A stretch of 64,000 bases of DNA from Thermoleophilaceae bacterium (GCA_030447725.1 JAUJOQ010000001.1:457422-521421); one strand, 5' to 3'. Counted from the stretch's first letter, positions 54,800-64,000 are shown. The notes: generated by a model not told the origin, from the letters alone. Numbers and translations: made by a program.

Positions 54800-57016
54800 T
54801 CAACGCCGCTCGAAGGCTACGTCGCGCGCGGGGGCCACGGAGAGCCCATTCTCCCTCCAGCGCAGCCGTGTGCCGTCGGCCAACCGGGCGCCCGCGCGAC
54901 CGCAGGGCGGGTCGCCCCAGAGCGTGGCCTCGAGCGGCCGCTCCGTCTCGGGGGTGTCGCCGAGGCCCTCGGCCACGTGGCGGGCTGGGTAGGTGACCAC
55001 GAGAGCCCCCTCGCGCACGTACACCGGGATGCGTCCCGGGGGAACCTCGGCCACCACCTCGCCCCCGCCCTCATGGCGCTCGCCGCTCCAGAGATCGATC
55101 CAGCGCCCGCGCGGCAGCGGCACCTCGCGCTCGCGAGCCCCCTCCTCGAGGACCGGCGCCACCCACAGCGAAGGGCCGTAGCCGTAGGCGTCGGCCACCG
55201 AGAAGCCGCGTGGGTCAGACGGGTCCATCAGACACAGCGGGCGCACCACCGGCAGGCCGCAGCGCGCCGCCGTGGCGGCCGCCGCGCGAACGTAGGGCAC
55301 GAGGCGCTCGTGCAACAGCACCGCCCGGCGGTAGACGTCGAGGGTCTCACTGTCGTACGTCCAACCCTCCTGGGGGAAGCGCCCGTGCGCCTGCATCAGA
55401 GGGGTGAAGCACCCGAACCAGGCCCACCGGAGCAGCAGCTCCTTCGGGCACCGGTCCACCAGGCGCTCGCCCAGATAGCCGCCCACGTCGTGGGACCAGT
55501 TGGAGAAGCCGCTGGCGGCGGCGGTCAGCGTCGCGGCCACCAGCGTGCGCAGCGACCAGAAGTCCGAGGCCTGGTCGCCGCCCCAGGTGATTCCGGTGGC
55601 CTGCTGGCCCGACCAGCCGCTGCGCCCGAAGAGGACCCCGCGCCCGGGATGGGCGTCGTCGAGCGCGCGCTGCATCGAGCGCCGGTAGAGGTCGCCGTAG
55701 CCCCATGCCGCCTGCGCCCCCGTGCGCCCGTCGGCGAAGCGCACGTCGGGAGGGAAGTAGTAGCCCTCCCCGTCGTCGGCCTTGATCCCCTCGACTCCCA
55801 TCGCGAGGACGAAGCGGGCCTGCTCTCGCCACCACGCGTCGGCGGCCGGAGAGGTGAAGTCGATCGGCGACCCGGTGCCCATCCACCAGCGCGCCAAGAA
55901 GGGCTCGCCCGACTCGGTGCTCACGAAGTGTCCCTCCTTGGCTGCCTCGGCATAGTTGGGCGCGGGCTCGCGGTGCAGGCGCTCGGACTCGGCGCCCGGC
56001 GGGCGCTGGCCGTCCACCGACTCCAGGTTGATCCAGGGCGTGACCCAGACCACGGTCCGCACCCCTCCCGCCCGGAAGCGCGCCAGCATCCCCGCCGGGT
56101 CGGGAAACTGGTGGGGGTTGAAGACCCAGGTGTTGTACTGGGTCTCCCACGGCGAGTCGATCACGATGGCGTCGAGCGGGATCTCGTGGCGCGCGTAGCC
56201 GTCGAAGTCGTCCTCGACGTCGGCCTGATGCTCGTAGACGTCGCGGCTCTTCCAGTGTCCGTAGCCCCACTCGGGCGCCAGCGCAGGCAGCCCCGTGAGG
56301 CGCAGATAGCGCCGCAGCTGCGCGGCTGGTGTGGGCGCGGCCAGGAGGTGGAGGGCAAAGGCCCCAGCGGCGCAGCGCTGGGAGATCGACACGCGCCGGC
56401 CCAGGTCGATCTCCACGCCGTCGCCGGCCGTCTCGACCCAGAGCGCATACCCCCGGCTGGCGAGCACCCACGGCACGGGCGCGTAGTCGCCCTGGGGGAT
56501 GCCGCCGATCTCGAGCATGTCGGCGGGGCAGTCGGGGCCCGTGAAGCGCCGGTCGGCGCCCAGACGGATCCGACGGCCCGCCTGGTCGACGTCCTCGCCG
56601 TGGCGCGCGCCGAGCCCGGTGAACGCCTCTCCTGCGCTGCGCTCCCAGTCCAGTCCCACCCGCAGTGGCGATGGCTCGGCCGTGAGCTCGAAGACGACCC
56701 GTTCCTCGGACAACTCCACGCGCACGCGTACCTCGCGCCCGGCGCCCGCGTGTCCCACCATCTCGACCCAACCCGCGCCCCGGGAGTCGAGCGCCGCGCG
56801 GTCCACGTGCGTGCGCGTCTCGCGCTCCTCCGCGGCGATCACACCCTCGGTGAGCTGCACGAACTGATCGCGCACCTGGCCGTCGGCGCACCAGGGCCGC
56901 CCACCGTGCACGAGCCTGCGTCCGTTGCGGCGAATCTCGAAGCCGAAGGGCTCGAGGGCGATCGCCACCCTGATCGGTCCGCGCTCGAGCACGACCTCCC
57001 CTGAGACGACGGACAC
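54800..57016 (-). CDS. Glycoside hydrolase family 31 protein
   Basis: GYGHWKSRDVYEHQADVEDDFDGYARHEIPLDAIVIDSPWET, GVEGIKADDGEGYYFPPDVRF (nucleophile region), FGRSGWSGQQATGITWGGDQ, WSHDVGGYLG. Confidence 0.93.
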   Translation of the reverse strand: MSVVSGEVVLERGPIRVAIALEPFGFEIRRNGRRLVHGGRPWCADGQVRDQFVQLTEGVIAAEERETRTHVDRAALDSRGAGWVEMVGHAGAGREVRVRVELSEERVVFELTAEPSPLRVGLDWERSAGEAFTGLGARHGEDVDQAGRRIRLGADRRFTGPDCPADMLEIGGIPQGDYAPVPWVLASRGYALWVETAGDGVEIDLGRRVSISQRCAAGAFALHLLAAPTPAAQLRRYLRLTGLPALAPEWGYGHWKSRDVYEHQADVEDDFDGYARHEIPLDAIVIDSPWETQYNTWVFNPHQFPDPAGMLARFRAGGVRTVVWVTPWINLESVDGQRPPGAESERLHREPAPNYAEAAKEGHFVSTESGEPFLARWWMGTGSPIDFTSPAADAWWREQARFVLAMGVEGIKADDGEGYYFPPDVRFADGRTGAQAAWGYGDLYRRSMQRALDDAHPGRGVLFGRSGWSGQQATGITWGGDQASDFWSLRTLVAATLTAAASGFSNWSHDVGGYLGERLVDRCPKELLLRWAWFGCFTPLMQAHGRFPQEGWTYDSETLDVYRRAVLLHERLVPYVRAAAATAARCGLPVVRPLCLMDPSDPRGFSVADAYGYGPSLWVAPVLEEGAREREVPLPRGRWIDLWSGERHEGGGEVVAEVPPGRIPVYVREGALVVTYPARHVAEGLGDTPETERPLEATLWGDPPCGRAGARLADGTRLRWRENGLSVAPARDVAFERR

Positions 57017-57056
57017 GGCCCCTGTTCTCCCACGCGTCGCCGGCCCCCCGGTCAAA

Positions 57057-57084
57057 AGGGTGTGAAGACCCTGCTTCACACCCT
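57057..57084. promoter_or_regulatory. Palindromic operator or hairpin candidate between divergent GH31 and PHP-GT4 genes
   Basis: AGGGTGTGAAG-ACCCTG-CTTCACACCCT, perfect 11-bp arms, 6-nt spacer. Confidence 0.5.
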
Positions 57085-57148
57085 CATCACCGCGCGTTCG
57101 CGTTCCAGTAACGGGAGCGCGGCGTTTGCAGGAGATTCTGCTCACACC

Positions 57149-59470
57149 ATGACGATCGAGGAGGGAGCGACGACGATTCCCACGAGCCCCAGCAGAGCTG
57201 ACCTGCACTGTCACTCGACCGCTTCGCAGGAGTCCCGTCTCGGTGTGCAGAGGGCGCTTGGCCTGCCCGAGTGCGCCACCCCGCCCGAGGAGGTCTACGA
57301 GCTGGCCAAGCGCCGCGGGATGGATTTCGTGACGATCACCGATCACGACACGATCGCCGGCGGTCTTGAGATCGACGATCGGCCGGACACGTTCCTCTCC
57401 GAGGAGCTGACCGCATGCTTTCGTGGCGAGCCCCAAGCGGTACACGTGCTCTGCTACGGGATCACGCCGGACGACCACGAGCGGCTGCAAGCCAACTCCG
57501 GCGACGTCGAGGCGTGCGCCTCATACCTGCGCGACCACGACGTGGCGTGTGCGCTGGCGCATCCCTTCTACGCAGTGGCCGCTCCGCTCAGCGCACGCCA
57601 CCGGCGCCGGCTCGCGGAGCTGTTTCCCATCTGGGAGACACGAAACGGCTCCCGTGCCCGTGAGCTCAACCTGCCCGCCGCGATCTACATCGAGACGCAC
57701 GGCGGCACGGGGGTCGGCGGCTCAGATGACCACGCCGGTGTGGACATCGGGCGCACCTTCACCGAGACGCCGCCCGCGGCGACCCCTGAACAGCTTCTCG
57801 ACCACATCCGCGCCGGCAACGCCGCCGGCCGGGGAGACCAGGGCAGCGCCGCCAAGTGGGCGCACGCCGCGATGGCGCTTACGATCAGGGCTCTGGGCCG
57901 GGACGCCGGGGCCTGCCCACCCGACCCTCGCGCCGTGCTGACCATGGTGGAGCGGGTGATGAGCCAGGGCGAGGCCCGCAGCGGTCCCCTGACCGCCGAT
58001 CTGCGCCCGGAGGACGCGCGCGCGCTGCTCGGCGCCTGGTTGGACGCCGTTGGGCTTAACATGGACGAGAGCGGTCTGCTCGCTCATATGCAGTCCGACG
58101 ACTTCAGCCATGCCGACCTGTTCCGCCGCGCGCGGCGGATGCACGAGCGCCGGCTGCGGGAGGCGGTCGGCCGGACCGTTGCCACCGCGGCCTCGGGCGG
58201 CAACTACGCCGCGGCGGCGGGCGACCTGTTCGCCTCCTGCGTACCGGCGGTGCCCTACGCCCCGGCCGCCGCCTTCCTCGCCCGGGAGAAGCGCAAGCTG
58301 GCCGGCCGGGAGGCCGAGCCGCGGCGGGTGGCGCTGGTTGCCGACGGCCTGGGAGGCATGCACGGCGTGACGCACACCCTCGACGAGATACGCGATCGCG
58401 GCGTGCCGGGCTACGAGGTGGAGGTGATCGGCACCGATCCCAACGTGGATCGCCGCCTGGCCGCCGTAGCCGAAGTCGAGATTCCCTTCTACGACGGTCT
58501 GCGCGTGGGTGTGCCCAGCCTGCCCGCCATGGTCGAGGCCCTGGCGGAGGGGCGCTATGACCTCGTGCACCTCTGCTCGCCCGGCCCCTCCGGGATCGCG
58601 GCCGCCCTGATCGCGCGCATGATGGGTCTGCCGGTGCTCGGCAGCTACCACACCGAGCTCGGCGTGTACGCCGGTCTGCGCTCGGGCGACGCGCGGCTGC
58701 AGGCGGGTATGGAGGCCGCACTCGCCGTCTTCTACGGGAGTTGCGAGGTCGTGCTCTCCCCGAGTGAGTCCGCCGACGAGTCGCTGCGCAGGCTGGGGAT
58801 CGAAGCCTCGCGCCTGGGCCGCTGGGATCGAGGCGTGGACGTCGAGCGCTTCGGCCGGCGCCACCGGCGCGAGCGCTCCTTCCGCGGCGAGGTGAACGTG
58901 CTCTACGCCGGCCGCCTGACCGAGGAGAAGGGGGTCGACCTGCTGGCCCGCTCGTTCTCGGAAGCCCGCGCGGCGGACCCACGGCTCCACCTCGTCCTGG
59001 CCGGCGGCGGACCCGAGGAACATGCGCTGCGCGAAGCCCTCGGTCGCGATGCCACCTTCCTCGGCTGGCTCGACGGCGACGATCTGGCGTGGGCGTACGC
59101 GAGCGCCGACATCTTCCTCTTCCCCAGCCAGACCGACACGTTCGGGCAGGTCATCCTCGAGGCTCAGGCCAGCGGCCTGCCGGTGGTGGCCGTCGCCGCA
59201 GGGGGCCCGGCATCGCTGATCGAGGACGGCCGCAGCGGGCTGCTGCGAGCCGCCGATCCCAAGGCGCTCGCGACTGCCGTCATAGAGGTCGCACGCTCGC
59301 CCGTGCTGGCCGGGCGACTGGCGGAGGGTGGCCTCGCGGCGGTGCGCTCACGCACCTGGGAGGCGGCGCTGGGCCGGCTGGCCGACGGGTACGGCAGGGC
59401 CCTGGCGGTCAGTCCTTCCGCCAGCCGCCGCCCAGGAAGCGCGACAGCTTCCCCCCGCCGCGCGGCTTGA
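57149..59470 (+). CDS. PHP-domain phosphoesterase fused to GT4-type glycosyltransferase
   Basis: PHP: RADLHCHSTASQESRLG, FVTITDHDTIAGG; GT4: YAGRLTEEKGVDLLARSF, LVLAGGGPEEHALREAL, YASADIFLFPSQTDTFGQVILEAQASGLPVVA. Confidence 0.9.
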   Translation: MTIEEGATTIPTSPSRADLHCHSTASQESRLGVQRALGLPECATPPEEVYELAKRRGMDFVTITDHDTIAGGLEIDDRPDTFLSEELTACFRGEPQAVHVLCYGITPDDHERLQANSGDVEACASYLRDHDVACALAHPFYAVAAPLSARHRRRLAELFPIWETRNGSRARELNLPAAIYIETHGGTGVGGSDDHAGVDIGRTFTETPPAATPEQLLDHIRAGNAAGRGDQGSAAKWAHAAMALTIRALGRDAGACPPDPRAVLTMVERVMSQGEARSGPLTADLRPEDARALLGAWLDAVGLNMDESGLLAHMQSDDFSHADLFRRARRMHERRLREAVGRTVATAASGGNYAAAAGDLFASCVPAVPYAPAAAFLAREKRKLAGREAEPRRVALVADGLGGMHGVTHTLDEIRDRGVPGYEVEVIGTDPNVDRRLAAVAEVEIPFYDGLRVGVPSLPAMVEALAEGRYDLVHLCSPGPSGIAAALIARMMGLPVLGSYHTELGVYAGLRSGDARLQAGMEAALAVFYGSCEVVLSPSESADESLRRLGIEASRLGRWDRGVDVERFGRRHRRERSFRGEVNVLYAGRLTEEKGVDLLARSFSEARAADPRLHLVLAGGGPEEHALREALGRDATFLGWLDGDDLAWAYASADIFLFPSQTDTFGQVILEAQASGLPVVAVAAGGPASLIEDGRSGLLRAADPKALATAVIEVARSPVLAGRLAEGGLAAVRSRTWEAALGRLADGYGRALAVSPSASRRPGSATASPRRAA

Positions 59471-59741
59471 AGACCGGCGGGCCCTCCTCGGGCGGTGGCA
59501 GCTGCGCGGCCTCGGCGGCTGTAATCGTCAGCGTGACCGCGCGCTCAGCGGTGCGGCCCACCTCCGGGGCGTCTACGAACCGTCGGTCTCCGGCTGGCGT
59601 CTCGATCACGATCCCGTCGAAGATGTGCTCGCGGTAGTTGTCGAGCACGTCGACCAGCTTTCCGACCTCGACCTCGTCTGAGCTGAAGACCGGCACACCT
59701 TTCTCGAGGGCGCTGTAGTGAACCGCGTGCCCGTCGTCCAC
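59409..59741 (-). CDS. Hypothetical protein, possible PRC-barrel-like N-terminus
   Basis: MDDGHAVHYSALEKGVPVFSSDEVEVGKLVDVLDNYREHIFDGIVIETPAGDRRFVDAPEV; convergent overlap with PHP-GT4. Confidence 0.55.
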   Translation of the reverse strand: MDDGHAVHYSALEKGVPVFSSDEVEVGKLVDVLDNYREHIFDGIVIETPAGDRRFVDAPEVGRTAERAVTLTITAAEAAQLPPPEEGPPVFKPRGGGKLSRFLGGGWRKD

Positions 59742-59749
59742 GGCGGCGC

Positions 59750-59995
59750 TCAGAGCAGATCCGTCGGGGGCAGGACGAGCGCGGCTTCCTCGCCGCCCTC
59801 GCTCTCCTCTTCCTCCTCGGCGGCCGAGGTGATGATCGCCGCGCCGATCGCCATCACGACGAGCACCACGGAGATGGCCGAGACCACGCGCTCACTGCCC
59901 TTCGACCCGGGAAAGCCCTCGCGGGTGACGCCGAGGAAGGAGACCACCAGGGCCCAGACCGCAAGCAGACCGCCGAGCACGTGGAAGGCGTTCAT
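59750..59995 (-). CDS. Small two-TM membrane protein
   Basis: MNAFHVLGGLLAVWALVVSFLGVTREGFPGSKGSERVVSAISVVLVVMAIGAAIITSAAEEEEE. Confidence 0.55.
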   Translation of the reverse strand: MNAFHVLGGLLAVWALVVSFLGVTREGFPGSKGSERVVSAISVVLVVMAIGAAIITSAAEEEEESEGGEEAALVLPPTDLL

Positions 59996-60036
59996 CGCGG
60001 CGAAAGCTAACGCATCGCAACGCTGCGGTGACCGCG

Positions 60037-60303
60037 CTAGCGCGCGGTGCGCCGAAGCTGGCGGCCCGCGGGGGCGCGCACCCTGCGCGGCGATCCGGAC
60101 GGTGGAGCGCCGTGGGGCCCGCGGCGGGGAGGCCGGGGCCTGCGCTGACGCGGGCCACCCTCCCGATCCGAGCCCCCGCCGCCCTCGTCGCTCTCGCCGG
60201 TGTCCGGGTCGGGCGCCTGCACGGCGTACCAGATGAGAAAGAAGGCAGCCAGGATCGGAAGCTTGAGGATCACGAACATCCAGAGGATCGCGCTCAGCTC
60301 CAT
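60037..60303 (-). CDS. Small membrane protein with basic Pro/Arg-rich tail
   Basis: MELSAILWMFVILKLPILAAFFLIWYAVQAPDPDTGESDEGGGG...RPRPPRRGPHG. Confidence 0.5.
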   Translation of the reverse strand: MELSAILWMFVILKLPILAAFFLIWYAVQAPDPDTGESDEGGGGSDREGGPRQRRPRPPRRGPHGAPPSGSPRRVRAPAGRQLRRTAR

Positions 60304-60350
60304 CGCGACGATCCTACCCGGGAAGGCAGGAAAGTGCAGCGCACCTTCCT

Positions 60351-61271
60351 TCAGGCCGGCGCGGCTTCGAGCGCCGTCATCCGGCGGAAGCCCTCGAAGC
60401 GCTCGTCGATCTCCTCTCGGGTGAGGCGGGCGACTCGTTCGGTGCCGAACTCCTCGACGTTGAAGGACGCGATCACCGAGCCATAGGTCATCGCCCGGCG
60501 CAGCGAGGCCTCGTCCTGCCAGCCCTCCTGGGAGGCCAGGTAGCCGAGAAAGCCGCCGGCGAACGAGTCTCCCGCCCCGGTGGGATCCGCCACCGTCTCG
60601 AGGGGAAAGGCGGGCAAGGCGAAGTAACCGTCCTCGGTGAACAGCGCGGCGCCGTACTCGCCCTGCTTGGCCACCACCACGCTGGGGCCCATGGCCATCA
60701 CCTCGCGCGCAGCGCGCACGAGGTTGGGCTGGTCGGTGAGCATGCGGATCTCGGCGTCGTTGAGGAACACCAGATCGACGCCGCCGATCGTCTTCACCAG
60801 CGAGTCGCGGGCGATGTCGATCCAGAGGTTCATCGAGTCAAGGCCCGCGAAGCGCGCTTCGCGGCACTGCTCGCGCACCTCGCGCTGCAGGTCGGGCTGG
60901 ATGTTGGCGAGGAAGAGGTTCTCGGCCGCCTTGGACTCGTCGGAGAGCTTGGGGGCGAACTCGCCGAACACGTTGAGCTGGGTCTCGTCGGTGTGCGCGG
61001 TGTTGAGGTCGTACTCGTAGTGGCCGCGCCAGAAGAAGGTCTTGCCGCCCTCGACCCGTTCGATGTCGTCGGTGTTCACGCCCCGGCCTTCCAGCACCGC
61101 GTACTCGTCGGAGCCGAAGTCGTCGCCCACGGGTCCCACGACGCGCACGTCGCAGAAGAAGCTCGCGGCCAGGGAGAAGTGGACCGCCGAGCCGCCGAGC
61201 ATGCGCTCGCGCTCCCCGAAGGGCGTCTTGACCGCGTCGAAGGCGATCGATCCGACTACAACGAGGCTCAT
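60351..61271 (-). CDS. PfkB-family carbohydrate kinase
   Basis: VGSIAFDAVKTPFGERERMLGGSAVHFSLAASFF; VADPTGAGDSFAGGFLGYLA. Confidence 0.92.
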   Translation of the reverse strand: MSLVVVGSIAFDAVKTPFGERERMLGGSAVHFSLAASFFCDVRVVGPVGDDFGSDEYAVLEGRGVNTDDIERVEGGKTFFWRGHYEYDLNTAHTDETQLNVFGEFAPKLSDESKAAENLFLANIQPDLQREVREQCREARFAGLDSMNLWIDIARDSLVKTIGGVDLVFLNDAEIRMLTDQPNLVRAAREVMAMGPSVVVAKQGEYGAALFTEDGYFALPAFPLETVADPTGAGDSFAGGFLGYLASQEGWQDEASLRRAMTYGSVIASFNVEEFGTERVARLTREEIDERFEGFRRMTALEAAPA

Positions 61272-61321
61272 GGGCGGCGGAGGGTATAGGCCCAAGCCCC
61301 AGGCAATACGCTGCGGACCTC

Positions 61322-62293
61322 GTGCGGGCCGTCCAGCTGCAGTCGTTCGGAGGACCGGAGGTGCTGGGGGTGACAGACTTGGCCGTGCCCGAGCCGAGGG
61401 AGGGCGAGGTTCTCGTGCGGGTGTCCCGCGCCGGGGTCAACTTCGGTGACACCCACCAGCGCGAGGGCTCCTACCTGGCCGAGCGGCAGCTGCCCTTCGT
61501 GCTCGGCGGCGAGGTGGCGGGAGTCCTCGAGAGGGCCGCGCCGGGCTTTGAGCCGGGCGAGCGCGTGGTGGCCCTGCTCGAGACCGGTGGCTATGCGGAG
61601 CTCGCCGTGGCGCCGGTCACGCAGACGTTTTCCGTCCCCGAAGGGCTGTCCGACGACGCGGCGCTCGCTCTGCTGATCCAGGGCCTCACCGCCTGGCATC
61701 TGCTGCGCACCTCCGCGCGGCTCGCACCCGGTGAGAGCGTGGTCGTGCACTCCGCCGCGGGCGGGGTCGGGGGACTGGCCGTGCAGCTGGCGAAGCCGAT
61801 GGGCGCCGGGCGGGTGATCGCCACGGCCGGCTCCGACGGGCGGCGCGCGCGGGCGCTGGAGCTCGGGGCCGATGTCGCGGTCGACCCCGAGACCGAGGCG
61901 CTCACAGACGCCCTCGTCAAGGCCAACGCGGGCCGGCCGGTGGACGTGGTGCTCGAGGCCGCCGGCGGGCGCCTGTTCGAGCAGAGCCTGCAGGCGCTCG
62001 CTCCGTTCGGGCGCCTCGTGGCCTACGGCAACTCCACCCGCGAGAAGGTGAGAGTCTCCAACGCGGCGCTGCTCAAGACGAGCCGGGCGGTGGTCGGCTT
62101 CTGGCTCATGCACTGCCTCGAGCGCCGGGAGATGACCGAAGGGCCGCTGCGCGAGCTCTACGAGCGGGCGGCGCGGGGGCAGCTGACGCCGCATGTGGGG
62201 GAGACTTACCCGATGAGCCAGGTAGCCCGAGCCCACGAGGATCTCACCGCGCGGCGCACCACCGGCAAGCTGCTGCTCGATCCCTCGCGCTGA
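61322..62293 (+). CDS. Quinone oxidoreductase-like MDR-family dehydrogenase
   Basis: MRAVQLQSFGGPEVLGVTDLAVPEP...FVLGGEVAGVLERAAPG...VVHSAAGGVGGLAVQLAKPMGAGRVIATAGS. Confidence 0.92.
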   Translation: MRAVQLQSFGGPEVLGVTDLAVPEPREGEVLVRVSRAGVNFGDTHQREGSYLAERQLPFVLGGEVAGVLERAAPGFEPGERVVALLETGGYAELAVAPVTQTFSVPEGLSDDAALALLIQGLTAWHLLRTSARLAPGESVVVHSAAGGVGGLAVQLAKPMGAGRVIATAGSDGRRARALELGADVAVDPETEALTDALVKANAGRPVDVVLEAAGGRLFEQSLQALAPFGRLVAYGNSTREKVRVSNAALLKTSRAVVGFWLMHCLERREMTEGPLRELYERAARGQLTPHVGETYPMSQVARAHEDLTARRTTGKLLLDPSR

Positions 62294-62328
62294 GTGGGCT
62301 CGCCCGGGGGCGCTAGTCTCACTTCCCG

Positions 62329-64000
62329 ATGAAGACGTTCGCAGAGCTCGGGCTCTCCACGCCCCTCTTGGAAGCCCTGGAGCGCCTCGGCTACCAGCAG
62401 CCGACACCGATCCAGGAGGAGACGATCCCCCTGTTGCTCGGCGGAAGCGATGTGATCGGCCAGGCCCAGACGGGCACGGGCAAGACCGCCGCCTTCGGTC
62501 TGCCGATGCTCGAGTTCGTGGACCCCGGCGATCCGGAGGTGCAGGCTCTGGTGCTCACGCCCACGCGGGAGCTGTGCATCCAGGTGACCCAGGCGCTGCG
62601 GGCATATGGCGAGCAGCGTGGGATCTCGGTCGTCGCCGTGTTCGGCGGCGCGCCGATTCGCGACCAGGCGTCTCGGCTCAAGGAGAACGCGCAGGTCGTC
62701 GTCGGCACGGTCGGCCGGGTGATGGACATGATCGGCCGCCACTACCTCTTTCTCGACTCGGCCCGCTACGTGGTGCTCGACGAGGCCGACGAGATGCTCG
62801 ACCTCGGATTTCTCGAGGATGTCGAGACGATCCTCGGGAGATGTCCCTCGGGCCGCCAGACGGCCCTCTTCTCCGCCACGATCCCGCGGGAGATCAGAGA
62901 GCTGGCCGAGAAGCGCATGTACGAGCCCGTGACGGTCAAGGTCAAGGCGGCCACGCTCACGATCGACACGGTGGCCCAGTTCCACGTCGAGGTGTCCGAC
63001 AGGGACAAGCCCGAGAAGCTGGCCGAGGTGATCGCGGCCGAGTCACCCGAGCAGGCCATCATCTTCGCGCGCACGAAGATCGGGGTGGACCGGCTGGCGC
63101 GGCGCCTGGGCGACAAGGGCCTGCGCGTGAAGACGCTGCACGGCGACATGAGCCAGGGCTCGCGTGACGGCGTGATGATCGCCTTCAAGGGCGGGCGCGA
63201 GCGCCTGCTGGTCGCCACCGACGTCGCCGCCCGCGGTCTCGACATCGCCGGCGTCTCGCACATCGTGAACTACGACGTGCCCAACTCGCCCGACATCTAC
63301 GTGCATCGGATCGGGCGCACGGGCCGAGCCGGCGAGACCGGTCGAGCGATCACCTTCATCACGCCCAAGCAGCGCAGCGACCTCGAAGCGATCGAGCGCC
63401 ACGCCCAGACCGAGATCAAGGCGTGGGGCACCAACGGTGGTGCGCCGGCCAAGGGGCAGGAGCGCTCCGATCCCAGCTCGGCGGGAGGAGCGCAGCCGGA
63501 ACGTCAGGGGAGGAGCGCAGCCGGAACGTTGCCGGAGGAGCGCAGGCCGATCGTTGATCGGCCGAGCACCGCACGGATGGCTCTCCGGCGAGCACCGGAC
63601 CCTCCCTTCTCCGGCGAGCACCGCACCGGGGACTCTCCGGTCGAGGAGGCGCCGCTCGTGGAGGCGCCCGCGCCGGGCGGCGATACCCGGCCCGCCGACA
63701 CCGAGGAGAAGCCGTCCGAGCTCTCCGGGGCCCGACGGGACCCCGGGCGCCGCGAGGCCGGGCAGCGCGAGCCGCGCCAGACCCGCCGTCCGCGCCACAC
63801 CAAGCCGCGACGCGAGCTGCAGGGCGACACCGTCAAGCTGATCGTGGGCGCGGGGCGTCAGAAGGGCATCGAGCCCGCGGACGTGGTCGCTGCGATCGTG
63901 GACGGCTCGCACCTCGACGGCGAGGACGTTCGCAACGTCCGTGTGCTGGAGAGGTTCAGTTTCGTCGAGGTGCCCGCCGAGCGGGCGCAGGAGGTGGTCG
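62329..64000 (+). CDS. DEAD-box RNA helicase with DbpA-type RNA-binding C-terminus (partial, runs off window)
   Basis: Not in ORF track (no stop in window). IGQAQTGTGKTAAFGLPML, TPTREL, VLDEADEMLDLGF, LFSATIP, HRIGRTGRAGETGRAI; C-terminal DTVKLIVGAGRQKGIEPADVVAAIVDGSHL. Confidence 0.95.
   Translation, partial: MKTFAELGLSTPLLEALERLGYQQPTPIQEETIPLLLGGSDVIGQAQTGTGKTAAFGLPMLEFVDPGDPEVQALVLTPTRELCIQVTQALRAYGEQRGISVVAVFGGAPIRDQASRLKENAQVVVGTVGRVMDMIGRHYLFLDSARYVVLDEADEMLDLGFLEDVETILGRCPSGRQTALFSATIPREIRELAEKRMYEPVTVKVKAATLTIDTVAQFHVEVSDRDKPEKLAEVIAAESPEQAIIFARTKIGVDRLARRLGDKGLRVKTLHGDMSQGSRDGVMIAFKGGRERLLVATDVAARGLDIAGVSHIVNYDVPNSPDIYVHRIGRTGRAGETGRAITFITPKQRSDLEAIERHAQTEIKAWGTNGGAPAKGQERSDPSSAGGAQPERQGRSAAGTLPEERRPIVDRPSTARMALRRAPDPPFSGEHRTGDSPVEEAPLVEAPAPGGDTRPADTEEKPSELSGARRDPGRREAGQREPRQTRRPRHTKPRRELQGDTVKLIVGAGRQKGIEPADVVAAIVDGSHLDGEDVRNVRVLERFSFVEVPAERAQEVV
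63484..63640 (+). repeat. Tandem repeats in helicase linker: 25-bp x3 then degenerate 26-bp x~3.3, joined by an 8-bp-arm palindrome
   Basis: ggaggagcgcagccggaacgt at 63484 and 63509, variant at 63534; tctccggcgagcaccg at 63582 and 63608 with flanking partial copies at 63556 and 63634; GGCCGATC-GTT-GATCGGCC at 63545-63563. Confidence 0.8.

Noticed and set aside
57062-57148. Upstream extension MKTLLHTLITARSRSSNG of PHP-GT4
   Set aside because: Would start inside the palindrome; ATG 57149 immediately precedes the PHP motif and is more credible.

Overview
High-GC chromosomal segment, most consistent with an actinobacterium (NucS/EndoMS, MarP-type protease, NarL/LuxR regulators, leaderless-looking starts; a Thermoleophilia/Solirubrobacterales-type host is an inference). 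Most of the window is ordinary core and stress genes: three sigma-70 family factors, a SpoIIE phosphatase, DNA topoisomerase IB, MsrA, NucS, MetF, MoaA, GltA, TadA, S8 protease, GH31, PHP-GT4 fusion, MMPL, and a DEAD-box helicase that runs off the right edge and is therefore missing from the ORF track. There are two tRNA-Ser genes (GGA and CGA). I saw no CRISPR array, transposase, integrase, phage module or rRNA. Main points for a second look: (1) a series of alternative-sigma (SigB/SigF-like) promoter candidates GTTTnn-N13/14-GGGTAn around 26.5-41 kb, including a divergent pair with identical geometry; (2) tandem 25-bp and 26-bp repeats in the helicase linker, with the 25-bp unit translated in all three frames; (3) an uninterrupted MMPL-DUF2254 ORF; (4) several disrupted genes, including an ABC ATPase with three -1 shifts, a PstS-like paralogue with a -1 shift, a LuxR ATPase with an in-frame TAG, and one frameshifted minus-strand gene; (5) small ORFs below the track cutoff (21, 28 and 52 aa); (6) repeated low-complexity C-terminal tails; (7) a perfect 11-bp-arm palindrome between divergent GH31 and PHP-GT4 genes; (8) recurrent TAnnnT-N6-9-start leaderless promoter architecture. 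No clear new multi-gene defence or biosynthetic system was found.
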